Assembly: GCF_002099425.1 (NCBI RefSeq)
Contig: NW_018344037.1
Span: 10,498,501 to 10,562,500, forward strand
From: Phascolarctos cinereus
Lineage: Eukaryota > Chordata > Mammalia > Diprotodontia > Phascolarctidae
DNA length: 64,000 nucleotides
Direction: 5' to 3'
The notes beneath the pieces were generated by a model. It saw nothing but the letters and a program-made list of their open reading frames with translations. It was not told the DNA's origin and made no database searches. Positions 23,151-35,016 of this stretch are shown here, in pieces. Each line of letters begins with the position of its first letter. The first letter of the stretch is position 1. The position numbers were made by a program, and so were the translations under genes.

Positions 23151-24579
23151 CACCCGTAGAGCAATTTTAACATCTGTTTTTAAAAGCATTCAATTTCCAA
23201 GTTCTCACCCTTATTGCCACCCCACCACTGCATCATTAAGAAATCAAGCAATTTCGTATAGGTTATGCAAGTGTAGTCATGCAAAACATTTCCATATTAG
23301 TCATGTCATGAAAGAAAGTGTAGACCAAAGGGGGGGACCTCAAGAAAAATAAAATGAAAAAATATGCTTCAATCTGTATTCAGACACAATCGGTTCTTTC
23401 TCTGATGATAGATAGCATTTCTATCAGAAGTTTTTCGGAGTTGTCTTGGATCATTGTATTGCTGAGAATAGCTAAGTCATTCAGTTTATCATCTTACAGT
23501 ATTGCTATTACTTTGTACATAGTACATTTCACTTTCTATAAGCTCATGTAAGTCTTTCTAGGTTTTTTTTTTCCTGCAAGCATCCTGCTCATCATTTCTT
23601 ATACCAGAATAGTATTCCTTCATAATCACATAACATGATTTGTTCAGTCATTCCCCAATGATTGGCATTCCTTCAATTTCTAATCCTTTGCCACCAGAAA
23701 AATATACATCCTTTTCCTTTAAAAAAAATATCTTTTGGGATATAGACTTAGTAGTGACATTGCTAGGTCAAAGGGAATGCATGATTTTACATACCTTTGG
23801 ACATTTAGGGTTATTGTTTAACAAATTCCTCAAAAGAATGGTTGAATCAGTTCACAACTCCACCAACAATGCATTAATATCTCATTTTTCACATATTACC
23901 TCTAACATATTTTGATCATTTATCAATTGGGAAGCGACTCTTATTTTTTAGAAATTTGACTCAGTTCTCTATATGTTTGAGAAAAGAGGTCTCTATTAGA
24001 TGAACTTGCTTCAAAATTTTCTTCATAGTTACTATTACTAACTGTTTCCCTTGATTCTATCCCCCTGTATTTATTCTATTCCTTCCATCCTTTCACCCTC
24101 TCCCTCTTCAAAAGTGTTTTGCATATGACTACTCCCTCCCCAATCTGTCCTCCCTTCTTTTTTCCTCTTCCCCTCCTATTTTCCTATAGGGTAAGATAAA
24201 TTTCTATACCCAATTGAGTGTGAATATTCTTCCCACTCTGAGCCAATTCTGATGAGTGTAAGGTTCACTCAGTCCCTTTGATATCCCCCTCTTTCCCTCC
24301 ACTGTAAAATCTTTTTCTTGCCTCTTTTATGTGAGATATTTTACCCCATTTTACCTCTCCCTTTCCCTTTCCCCTTCTCTCACCCCCTAATTTTGTGTTT
24401 TTAGATACTATCCCTTCATATTCAAATCACATGTGTGCCCTCCACATATACACCTTTTAACTGAACTAATAATGAGAAAGTTATTATGAATTATGAGTAT
24501 CATCTTCTTATGAAGTAATACAAACTGTTTAATCTTACTAAGTTCTTCATGATTTACTTTTCCTGTGTGCCTTTTTATG

Positions 24580-25660
24580 TTTCTCTTTAGTCTTGTATTT
24601 GAAAGTCAAATTTTCTATTCAGCTCTGCTCTTTTCATCAAGATTTTTGAAAGTCCTCTATTTCATTGCATGTCAATTTTTTCTTGTGAAGGATTATACAC
24701 AGCTTTGCTAGGTAGATTATTCTTGCTTATAATCCTAGCTAATTTGCCCTCCAGAATATCAAATTCTGTGCCAACAATCCTTTAATGTAAAAGTTGCCAA
24801 ATCTTCTTTTTCCTGACTGTGGCTCCATGATACTTGAATTGTTTCTTTTTGGATGTTTGCAGTATTTTCTCCTTGACCTAGGAGGTCTGGAATTTGGCTA
24901 TAATACTCCTGTGAGTTTTCATTTTGGGATCTCTTTCAGGAGGTGACTGATAGATTCTTTCAATTACCACTTTACTCTCTGGTTCTAGAATAACAAAGCA
25001 GTTTTCCTTAATAATTTCTTTTTTTAAAATGATGTCTAGGCATTTTTTTATCACGATTTTGAGAGAGTACAATAATTTAAAATTATCTCTCCTGGTTGTA
25101 TTTTACAAGTCATTTTCTTTTCCAATGAGATATTTCACATTGCCTTCTATTTTTTTTCATTATTTTGGTTTGGTTGAATTGGTTATTGATATCTCATAAA
25201 GTCATTAGCTTCTGTTTGCTCAATTGTAATTTTTGAGATACTAGGGTTTTTTCAGTGAACTTTGGTAGCTCCTTTTCCATTTGGTAAATTCTATTTTTTT
25301 GAGGAGTTTTATTCTTCAGTGAATTTTTGTGCCTCTTTTTTTCATTTGGTCAGTTCTGCTTTAAGGCATTCTTCTCTTCATTAACTTTTTGTACCTCTTT
25401 TACCATGTAGCCAAGTTTGCTTTCTTCAATATTTTTGTATGTCTTTTACCAAACTGTTGACTCTTTTTTCATGATTTTCTTGCATCACTCTCATTTCTTC
25501 TCCTGATTTTTCTTCTACTTTTCTTATTTGATTTTCAAAATCCTATTCGGGCTCTTCCATGACCCAAGTCCAATCCATATTTTTCTTGAAAAATTTGGAT
25601 GTAGGAGCTTTGACTTTGTTATCTTCTGAGTGTGTGTTTTGGTCTTCCTGGTCACCATAG
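24580..25660 (-). pseudogene. HAL1/L1 ORF1 relic, copy B
   Basis: The C-terminal domain is seen at about 25,072-24,878 (KTHRSIIAKFQTS at the frame end). The N-terminal part is seen around 25,660-25,540, with GDQEDQNTHSEDNKVKAPTS, which aligns with GDKEDQNIQPEEDNKVKAPT of copy C. The start codon (about 28,562, MSKQQENIDHR) is now separated from the body by the inserted L1 H. Heavily broken coiled coil between. Confidence 0.8.
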
Positions 25661-25669
25661 TAATTTTCT
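25657..25669 (+). repeat. Target-site duplication of L1 H, left copy
   Basis: atagtaattttct here pairs with atagtgattattct at 28,519-28,532. In an uninterrupted HAL1 (copy E) this site occurs once, around 46,515-46,530 in reverse, so it is the insertion site of L1 H. Confidence 0.75.
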
Positions 25670-26726
25670 TTCTTTTTTGCTTTAAATAATATTTTATTTT
25701 TCCCACAATTACATATAAAATTTAGCATTAATTTTTTACAAGATTTGAGTTCCAAATTTTTCTCTTTCATTCCTTCATCTCTTTTGAAAATGGTAGGCAG
25801 TTTGATATGATTTATATATGTGCTACTACATCAAACATATTTTCATATTCATCAGAGTTATGGAAGAAGAAACATATCAAAAGGAAACAAAATAGAAGAA
25901 ATAATATAAGTAAGTGACAAAAATATGTTTCAGTCTTCATAGTGCATTACTTATTTATCTGGATGTGGGTAGCATTTTCCTTTGTGAATCCTTTGTCCTT
26001 GGCTTGGATCGTTGTGATGACAATGAGAAAAGCTGAGTGATTCATAGTTGATCATCACACAATATTGTTGATACTGTGTACAGTGTTTTCCTGGTTTTGC
26101 TCATTTCTCTTTGCATCAATTACAAAACTAGTAGTGGTATTGCTGGATCAAAGGGTATGCACAGTTTGATTACTCTTCGGGCATATTTCCAAATTGTCCT
26201 CCAGAATTGTTGGATCAGTTCTCAACTCTACCAACACTCTATTAATGTCTCCATTTTCAAATATCCTCTCCAACATTTATCATTTTCCTTTTCTATCACA
26301 TAAGCCAATTTGATTCATATGAATTGGTATTTCAGAGTTGTTCAAATTTGCATTTCTCTAACCAAAGTGATTTAGAGCACTTCTTCATGTGCCTATAGAT
26401 AGTTTTGATTCCTTCATCTGAAAACTGCCTGTTATTATCCTTTGACCATTTATCAATTGGGGAATGGCTTATATCCTCATAAATCTGACTCAGTTCTTTA
26501 TATATTTGGGAAATGAGGCCTTATGAGATACACGTGATGTAAAGACAGGTTCACACCTTTCTGTTTTCATTTCAATCTTGTTTGCACTGATTTTCAATTA
26601 AATATGGCCAAAATTATCTATTCTACATTTAATAATGCTTTCTATCTCTTGTTTGGTCATGAATTCTTCCCTTCCCCATAGATCTGACAGGTAGACTATT
26701 CTTTGCTCTTCTAATTTGATTGCTTT

Positions 26727-26830
26727 ATTGTCTATGGTACCATTTTAGCAAGATTGAGTTCGCTTCCTCATCTCTTTTAATAAGTTTATTTTTGCTTTTA
26801 CTTTGTCTAAGAGCAGGATTAGTACCCTGC
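26727..26830 (-). pseudogene. Endonuclease island of L1 ORF2 in copy H
   Basis: One frame reads LILLLDKVKAKINLLKEM, matching AILISDRAKAKIDLIKRDK of copy F. On its ORF1 side the junction lies in a short shared 'gcag'; on its ORF2-tail side it lies around a shared 'ataa/agca'. Short identities at both joins fit template switching; splicing is possible but no clean GT-AG pair is visible. Confidence 0.75.
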
Positions 26831-27677
26831 AGCTCCCAAGTCCTGTGTGATCCTTATTGTGACTCCCCAAGTTTTGAATTGTTTCTTTCTGGCCATTTAC
26901 AGTATCTTTTCCTTTACCTGATACTCTCAAAATTTGGCTATAACATTCCTTGGGATTTTTATTTTGGGATCTCTTTCCTGAGGTGATTGGTGGATTCTTT
27001 CAATGCCTGTTTTGCCTTCTGGATCCAGGGCATCAGGTCACTTTTCCTTGTTAATTTTTTGAAAGATGCTGTCCAGGTCCTCCTTTTGATTATGGCTTTT
27101 AGGTAACCCAATGATTCTGATACTATGTTTATTGGATCTATTTTCTTGGTCAATTTTTCCCCCCATGAGATATTTTGTGTTTTCTTCCATTTTTTTCATT
27201 TTTAAAACTTTATTTGACTGATTCATGACATCCTCTATGATCATTAGTTCCCATCTGCCCAATTCTAACTTATAAACTGTTGTTTTCCTCAATTAGCTTT
27301 TATCCTTTGTTTACCATTTGGCCAATTCACTCTTTAAGAGATTGTTTTCTTCAGTGGATTTTTGTATCTCCTTTTCTATTTGGCCAGTACTTTTTAAGCA
27401 GTTTTCTAAGCTGTTAATTATTTTTTTATAATTCTCTTGAAATGCTGTCATTTCTTTTTCCTTATTATTCTTCTACTTCTCTTGTATGATTTTAGCTCCT
27501 TTTGGAGCTCTTCCATGAGTTCTTTCTGGGCTTGAGATGAGTTCCCATTTTTCTTTGGTGTTTTGCCCATAGGTATTTTATCATTGTTGTCCTCTTCTGA
27601 GTTTGTGTCTTGAGCTTCCTTGTCATCATCATAACTTTCTATGGCCAGATTTTTTTTTGCTGTTGTGTTGTTTTTTG
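26830..27677 (-). pseudogene. L1 ORF1 relic, copy H
   Basis: Frames at 27,292-27,038 and 27,153-26,959 carry the coiled-coil/RRM boundary (NTKYLMGGKIDQENRSNKHS, IRIIGLPKSHNQK) and part of the C-terminal domain (KESTNHLRKEIPK). The start (MSKKQHNSKKKS) is near 27,677. The C-terminal end is cut by the internal deletion at 26,830. Confidence 0.8.
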
Positions 27678-28518
27678 CTCATCTTTTTTTTTTTTGAGGG
27701 GGAGGGGTTTCCTTTCCTTTAAATTTGATCTCTTCTCTCTGGGTGAAAGGTGCTTTTTCTTTGGCTTTTTTTTGCCAGTGACTGAAGGACCTGTCTGTTT
27801 ACCTGGTGCTATGCTGATATTGCCCTGAGGCCCATAGGGGACCCTCATGTCTGATGCTTTGTTGAGGGGGTGGGTTGCGGGATGGCTGGTGCTGCTGGTG
27901 GCTAGAGGCATCTGATAGTTCTTTACCTGGTGCTGAGCTGGGGTCCTAGTGGTCTTGTCTGACATATGCTAAGGCCAGGTGGTGTTTTTCTGTGTTTCCC
28001 TGGGGCTACACTGAAGCATGTGGTGTTCCAGTGCTGGAAGGCACCTGTTCACCCTGGGCTGAATGGAAGCATGTGTTGGTCTGGCCACTGGAGGATGTCA
28101 CTTGCATGGGGTTTCCCTGAAGCTTGTGGTAGGTCTCAGAGTTTGATTCTGCTGGTTCTCCTGGCTGTGCTAAGGCATATGGAGTGTGCTAGTGTTGGTG
28201 TTTGACTACCACACTGTTCTGGGGCTCAGTATCTCCTCCTGGCTTGCTGAGGCAAGGCCTGCTGCTGGCTTACTGCGATGCCTCCCATCTTGGACTGTGC
28301 TCCCCTTCTACTCAAATGAGATGGATATTCCTTGCTGGTCCTTCAAATCTCCTAGGCTAAAAAAAACACCAAAACACTTTACCCCATCTCTCTGCTGGCT
28401 CCACTGTTCTAGGACTTTCCATGGGGTGCTACTTTATAGTTGCTTGGAGGTGAATATGAGAGAGTTACCATGATTTACTGCCTATTCCACTATCTTGGCT
28501 CCTGGCAGATATATGTCT

Positions 28519-29275
28519 ATAGTGATTATTCTATGGTCAATATTTTCCTGTTGTTTGCTCATTTTCTCAGCCTCTTTCTTAACTTTTAACTCTCTGTTTA
28601 AGTAGGGCTCCACTTTTAGGGTGAAAGGCTCCCAAGCTTCAGGTGTTTTGTGCAGCTATGTTCAGTGCTATTTCTAGGGACCTGTATGCTTCCTGTTATC
28701 AAAGTTGGTATGATCTGAGGAGAGATTCATTTACTCTTCTGGCATGTGCTCTGGTCTTTGAGTAACTGTAAGCACTCTTTTCTGCCCTGGAACTGTGATA
28801 CATGTCCCCAATCCCTGTAGCCACAAACTCTGGTGTGCTAGTGCTCCTCCTTGTTCTAGACTGTGATCTATATCTGAGTATGGGCAAAGCAACAGAGTCC
28901 TGCCTTAGTACTAGCAAAGAGAACCCTGCAATCTCCTTCTGACCAGTTGTTCAATACCTTTACAATTTATGGAATGAGAGTTCTGGAAGCAGCCACTGCC
29001 ACTACTGAATCGGTGGCTCCTAAGGCCTGCTCTTGGTTTCCTGGGGACTGGTCTGCAGTGGCACGGTCTGTTCTGGACTGTGCTCCATTTCACCTAATGC
29101 AGTTTTCTGCCTAGCTTCCACATTGTCTTTGACTGGAAAATTATTTTACCCCATCCTTTTTTGGGTTCTGCTTCTTCAGGAATTTTTAGTGGCATTATTA
29201 TAGGTGTTCTGATGGTTTTGGGGTGAGCTCAGGTGAGTCACTGCCTTTTCTCTGCCATCTTGGCTCTGTCCCTTT
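28519..29275 (-). mobile_element. HAL1-like element B, 5' part
   Basis: Continues element B on the far side of L1 H: the first ORF1 codons (about 28,562) and a 5' UTR of about 700 bp ending at 'gccatcttggctctg'. It aligns with 6,800-7,665 of copy C, including 'gctcccaagcttcaggtgtt' and 'gggacctgtatgcttcctgt'. The frames at 28,917-28,699 and 29,093-28,911 are chance frames in this GC-richer UTR. Confidence 0.85.
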
Positions 29276-29279
29276 ATCT

Positions 29280-30588
29280 TATTGTTTTTTTTTATCACAC
29301 TGGTTTTATGACCCTAAGATGACTGAAATGTTAATTTTCCCATAAAATGTTTAGTTTTAATGTTGATGATTTACTTTAAATATCATTTGTAAATGTTTGA
29401 GTTTAATGTTGCATTCTAATCTTTCCGTAAGTGTATGATCCTGTTTTATTTAATATTTTGAAAAATCTAATCATGTTAGCTATCTAATATCATCCAGTTA
29501 TCTGATATTGGAACATCTAATTGCATTTATGTAAAACATGCATGATTTTTCATTCAATGAAATTACAATTAAGCAAATTAGAATTGTGATTATGGAGGGT
29601 CAATGATAAAAATATGAACATAATTCTGAAGTGTAGATGTGGCTGAACAAATCATCTCTTATTCTTCAAATGACAGATTTCTTTCCTACTCTTTTTGACT
29701 ACTAATCTATCAGGTCTATTTTTTGCTGATCTAGTCAGATCTTATTGGTTATTAGTAATTGAGAAACTAATTCTCAATTAGCTTGCTGTGTTACTCCTCT
29801 CATTTTACATTAAGAAGTTATTTGTCAATTGTGTATACTGAGCCAGTTTGACTAATGCCTTCAAAGATAAATGTAAGAATGAGCAAAGGGCCAAAGAAAC
29901 ACACACATAAAAAAATGAAATGTTTTCTGTTTAACAACTCTTTCTTTTTATGAATGAATATACAGCAAAGCAAAAGAAGTCAAATGCTAAGCATGAGTAA
30001 AAAATAAAAATTATATTCAGTGCTCTGACTTCACTACAAAAACATTTCCTAGAGTCAGGATATTTTAGCATTGTAAGAATCTGTTTCATCAAAGAAATAT
30101 ATTTAAAAGGGTTTTGAATTGAGGGCAAGTATTACAAAAGAAAAAGACTAGTGTTGTGAACATTTATACATAAAAGCCTTGTACCTGAAATGAGGCCTTT
30201 CACTAGATACAATCTGAAGGCTTTTATACTACATTTGCTCTCATTCTAAAAATACCAAACATACAAAGGATAAATAATTTTAAAAAAAGGTAACATTTAA
30301 GTGTTTTCCCTTTTTTTAGATACATTCATAACTTATTCACTTCTGTATGACACCAAAGGGGAAGAAATAAGAACAGTTCTTTGGAATCACAGTTTGCCAT
30401 GGGTAGAAGAGAGATTCTAATTCAAAGCTTTGTTGCCTCTAAGGTCACACAAACTGAGAATTTATCATTTTTTTAAATGAATGTCTTCAATATGAATTCG
30501 CTGGATAACTTCCAATATTGAAGTTCATGTTCTTCTATGAAAATTTTGAATTATAAAGCACAAAAAAAATAAAGAGGCACTACCAAAG
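29280..30588. other. Unassigned AT-rich sequence with a short hairpin
   Basis: About 1.3 kb, no recognised repeat or exon. At 29,756-29,780 the inverted 10-mers taattgagaa and ttctcaatta are separated by 5 bases. Confidence 0.5.
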
Positions 30589-30589
30589 C

Positions 30590-31015
30590 AATGTGATTAA
30601 CCCTTTCATCCTTCCCTGAGCTGTGTTCATCACTTTCTGGATTTTTTCTACCATTTACCAGAAGCTTTCTCAAGCTGGAATATTATGTCACTCCTTGGCA
30701 TCTTCATCTGTTTGATCATTTCCTCTCAAAATCTCAATTTTAAGGAAAGTGTCTAGGCATCCATATTTATTCCTTATTCTTTTTGGATTCTCTGCTACTA
30801 ACAGGTTAGACTTTCTTTTATTTTTTTACTAACATGCCCCTGCATGGTTAACTTCTTGCTCTCTTCCTCCCGTTGTCTTCCTTTATGTGTTGTTTTCCCT
30901 CAGTTCCTTGAGAGATAGGACTATTTTTCTGTTTGTATTTATGTTCCCATCCTTTAACACAGTCCCAGCCACAAAAGAAACACTAAATGTGTGTTGAGTG
31001 ACTTTACCAACTCTG
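30590..31015 (+). mobile_element. L2 3' end relic
   Basis: The last 120 bp read 'cagttccttgagagatagga', then 'tttctgtttgtatttatgtt' and 'aacacagtcccagccacaaa', a diverged form of the L2 3' end ('ctccttgagggcagggact ... gcacagtgcctggcacata'). The upstream pyrimidine-rich part fits L2 C-terminal sequence but is weak. Confidence 0.6.
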
Positions 31016-31019
31016 AGTA

Positions 31020-32650
31020 GCATTTTTTTCAGTGTCTCTGAATGCCCTTCCAATTTTTAAGGGTCATGGTTCTTGATGAGTGGTAAGTTTTAGATGATGC
31101 CACTAATTTAGTCATTATTTAATTAATATTATCTATGTTGTATTGCATTTCCATTTAGTTTGTTACACATTTCCCAACTACATTTCAAACTGGTTCCATG
31201 AGCACTTAAATGGCTGTGAATTTGACACCTCTAGATAAAGATTGAGAAACATTCTACCCTGATTAAAAACATGCATTTAATTCCTGCTGAGTGTTTGACT
31301 TTATCTATACATGGTTATAAGTTGTATGATGACATACAATGCAAAAATATGTTATTTTTCTCTCTGTCCCTCAAATGTTGGCAGCTGAGCTGGTCCCTGA
31401 TCTGCTCCTCTACTTATGGCAAGAAGAGAGGTAGAACAACTGTATTACAAAGGCAAATAGCAATCGTCACTGTTACTCTATGTCCGTTTTCACAAGCCAT
31501 AAGAGCTGATTAATAAATAGTCAATGTGAGCAATTATATTTGGCAAATTTGCATCCATATACATCAGGGCTTGATTTATTATCTATTGTCTAGACATAAG
31601 AAAGTGATGACGAAGAATAACGATGCTGAATAAACTTAAAAATATGTCATGCATATGTTTTTTTTTCTGTAGAGCTATTTTTTAAACATTTACTGGTACA
31701 GCCCTGCTTATATGTTGTCCTGATTTCTCCTACTTTTAATTCAAACAGCAAATATCAGAAAGAAGGATTCATGTGTGTTAGCCACACAATAGAGAAAGGT
31801 CAAAAGTATTGTGTATGTCATAGATCATTAGCACAATCACAAACGTCTGCATCTATCTTGCTTAAAAGATGACAATGGACATATGTAAGATATGAGTGGA
31901 AGGAAGAATGAAAGTCTTGATCAGAAACTAGGTTTAGTGTTGCCCAGCTACCTTCCTACATATCTTTTGATAGATGTCCTTGGGAACTGGCTCTGTGGTT
32001 TATTTGTTACCATGGGGTATATGAGATCACATGCACAACATCAATTAAAATGGTTGGGTTAGAATTCACAAGATGAAGTAAGAGAGCTGAAAAACATTAT
32101 AGCAGGGGCTCTGAAGTGACAGTTACTTTTAAGTAGATACTGAAATATATTTATAAAATTTTATTAGTGGTAGTCATGGGAAACTCTCTCTACTAATACA
32201 GATTTTTTTTCTCTTAGGGCAAAACTAGAAGAAACAAGCTCATCATTTCAATTGACTAACACAAATCTATGAGGATTGTAATTAGAAAAAAGTCCAAAAT
32301 TAAAGTTATTTGCCATGCTTATGAGTATATAAATATGTTTCTTGCTAATCATGAATCTATGCAGGTCCACAATGACAGATGGAAACAGCAGAATATTTTG
32401 GTTCATTTTTCACTTCATTGATAAACCTTTTTGCGTGCTTGAATAAATGGTCACACTTTTGTCACACTTTCCATTCATGGACAGCTACAATGAAATTCCA
32501 TAAGGCAATCCTCTATAATTATCTAGAAGTTGATAGGATGAAAAGCAGAAATAAAAAGTGACCATCATGGAAGCAGTGAAGGTAATTCAGGATGAAAGTT
32601 AAAAAAATAGTCAATTCTGATAAACACAATTCCCTCATATGGAGAACAAA
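31020..32650. other. Unique sequence with possible conserved noncoding block
   Basis: No LINE or SINE signature. The part at 31,375-31,650 is of mixed composition with retained CpGs, an ATTTGCAT octamer at 31,547-31,554 and a tgattaata homeodomain-type motif nearby. No frame is exon-like: 31,271-31,513 (80 codons) has no motif. Confidence 0.4.
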
Positions 32651-34230
32651 ATGGATTCATAATCAACTTATGTCCTCAACATGTGTCAAACACTATCTGG
32701 CATGTGGGAGATAAAAAAAATACAATAAAATAAGACAGTCTCTTCTCCCAAGGAGGTTATAGTCTAAAGGTGAGGGAACAGAGAGAGAAAACCTGCACAA
32801 AAATGTATAGAAGCAAGATCTATACAAGTTAAATTAGAGACAATTAACAGAGAGGAGACACTAGCATTAAGGGATGGGTCACAAAAGGGCTCTTGCAAAA
32901 GGTGGGAACTTAGCTGGAACTTGAATTAAACCAGGAAGTTAGAAGACAGAGACAAAAGGGGAGGGAATACCACATGGGCAAGAACAAAGGAAAATGTCTG
33001 GAATCAGGAAATATGGTAGTTAGTTTGAGAAACAGCTAGAAAACCAGTGTTTCATCATGAAAGAATATATGGTGGGCATAAGGAGTAAATACGCTGGGAA
33101 GGTAGGAAAAGTCTGCTGAAGAACACTTTAACAATTTTATATTTCATCTTGGAGGCAACAGGGAGCCATTGTAGTTGATTGTTTGGGAGTGTTATGTGAA
33201 TAAACTTATGTTTTAGGAGATCAATTGGACAACTGAATGGAGAATGGACTAGAATGGGAAGAAAATTGAGGCAGGAAGATGAACCAACATGCTACCTGAA
33301 TAGTTCAGATGTAAGGTGATGATGGCCTGCACAAGGATGGTTGCTGGGTCAGAAGAGAGAAGGCAGTGAAGGAGAGAATCTACAAAGGCAGAAACAACAG
33401 AACTTGGCAACTGATTGCATATGAGAGATAAGAGAGACTGAGGAGTCAAGGGTGACAGGTAGATTGTAACCCCAGGTGATTGGGAACATGGTGTTATCCT
33501 TCACATTAATGGAAAAGAGAGGGTATGGAGACAGATAATGAGTTTAGTTTTGAAGATTACAAGTTTAAGATACCTAGACAGAGGAGGGTATCAAGGAGAA
33601 GAAAAGGTTAAAGTCTGCAGAGAGGTCAAAAAGATTAAGATTAAGAAAAGGTCATTGGATTTGGAAATTTAGAAACCATTTTTAACTCTAAAGAGATCAG
33701 TTTCATTTGAGTGATGAATGCAGAAACTAGAATGCATAGAATTAAGAAGAGAATGAGAAGAAGGGAAGTAGAGGCTAAGATTATAGACAGATTTCTCAAG
33801 GAATTTAACCACAAAAAGGCGGAGAAATATGGGATGATAACTGCTGGGGATGGTTGGAGATGTGGAAATGTTTTCAGGTTGTAGGGAAGTAGCCAATAGA
33901 CAGGGAGAGAGAGACTAAAGAAAAGTGATAGTGTAGGGATGGCAGAGAGTACAGTCTGCTAGAGAAGATGGGATAAACTGGGATTGCTCCTGCATGTAGT
34001 GGGATTTTCCTTGGCAAGAAATTCCAAAATAATGAGGAAGGAGGAGATAGTGGCAGAAGGTGTCTTGGTGATTTCAGATGAGGAAGAAGGGAAAAGAGGA
34101 AACTAATAAATGACCTCTCTGTTTTTAGTGAAGTATGAGTCAAGGTACTTAGCTAAGAGGGATTGTAGGAGCCATGGGATGGATGAAAACATTTGGAGAT
34201 GTGGCCATAATAAGTGGGATCATAAGTCTG
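32650..34230 (-). mobile_element. L2/CR1-clade LINE, reverse transcriptase to 3' end
   Basis: On the minus strand, this covers reverse-transcriptase sequence through the 3' end. The frame at 33,896-33,669 reads SSYHPIFLRLFVVKFLEKSV and FPSSHSLLNSMHSSF, matching the L2/CR1 block N-Y-R-P-I-S-L-L-P...K-L-L-E-R-V and the downstream S-H-S-L-L-N-P. A second frame at 33,449-33,249 covers a later part. The 3' end near 32,655 has the reversed 'gtgccaggcac' style tail. Old, with many frame changes; the catalytic motif is not intact. Confidence 0.8.
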
Positions 34231-34599
34231 TTAGGGAAATGTAAAAAAAAGATTACCTTGATATAGCGAATACCTGCTTAAGATTATATAATATGAATTT
34301 GTAACAGTCGGCAGAGTTGTGTGACTGTTTTTTCCAAATTCATTCATTAGTACATGTATAAGAGGAAAAGCAGCACATGATGATACTAATCAAGAGTTGA
34401 GGCTTGGCAGTGGGAGCTCTTTGAAAGAATAAGGGAACAAAGAGCTTGAGAGAAGATAATCATATAGATGAACTTATTTAACAAAGGTTCAAGATGGCCA
34501 ATAGAAGAAGGTGTGCATTCTATTGCTTTTATAATTCCTATTGGAAGCATTACTTTGAAGTTGTTTATAAGGGAATGCTGGAATTGCTAAGGCAGAAAG

Positions 34600-34979
34600 C
34601 TCCCTTTATTCCACCTGCCTCTTGATCCTCATCTTTGTTGATCTCTCTGAAGCATTTGAAACTAACAATGACTGTCTACTCCAGGATACCCTCCTCTCTA
34701 AACTTTCATGTTATTACTCTCTCCTGGTTCTCCTGCTACTTCTTTCATTGTACTTTCTGAGACCTCTTTTCTGAATCTTCATCTATATTCCTCTCTGTAA
34801 CCACGTCTGTCTTCCAAAGTTGTCCCCTAGAACTTTTACTTGTTGCCTTTCATCATTTCCATAGATTACTATCTCTATGCAGGTGAATTATAGATTTATA
34901 TACCCAGTGCCAATTTCTTTCCTGAGTGCTCTAGTCCCTTATTGTCAACTGTATCTTGGGGCATGATAAATTAGATGTC

Positions 34980-35016
<37 letters not shown>

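Larger units (their letters stand above)
23165..25669 (-). mobile_element. HAL1-like element B, 3' part, with L1 ORF2 tail
   Basis: This is the 3' two-thirds of a minus-strand element whose 5' part resumes at 28,519. From its 3' end (about 23,165) it has L1 3' UTR and ORF2 C-terminal sequence (to about 24,045), then the ORF1-ORF2 spacer, then ORF1 (about 24,580-25,660). The endonuclease and most of the reverse transcriptase are missing with the same junction as copy A. It is interrupted at 25,670 by L1 copy H. Confidence 0.85.
25670..28518 (-). mobile_element. Internally deleted L1 (copy H) nested in element B
   Basis: A 2.85-kb L1 with T-rich 3' end at 25,670 and 5' end ('gccaagatagtgg') near 28,500. 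It keeps the 5' UTR, ORF1 (about 27,677-26,830), a 104-bp island of the endonuclease region (26,727-26,830), then ORF2 C-terminus and 3' UTR. Two internal deletions remove the spacer plus ORF2 start and almost all of the endonuclease and reverse transcriptase. The flanking duplication (25,657-25,669 and 28,519-28,532) and the continuity of element B on both sides show a nested insertion, so H is younger than B. Confidence 0.87.

Noticed and set aside
27639-27965. A 108-codon minus-strand Lys/Pro-rich frame
   Set aside because: It lies in the L1 H 5' UTR around the ORF1 start, with no domain; it depends on the poly-A run there.
32650-34230. A purine-rich DNA transposon or LTR element
   Set aside because: Minus-strand translation gives L2/CR1 reverse-transcriptase blocks, so the purine-rich sequence is the complement of a LINE.
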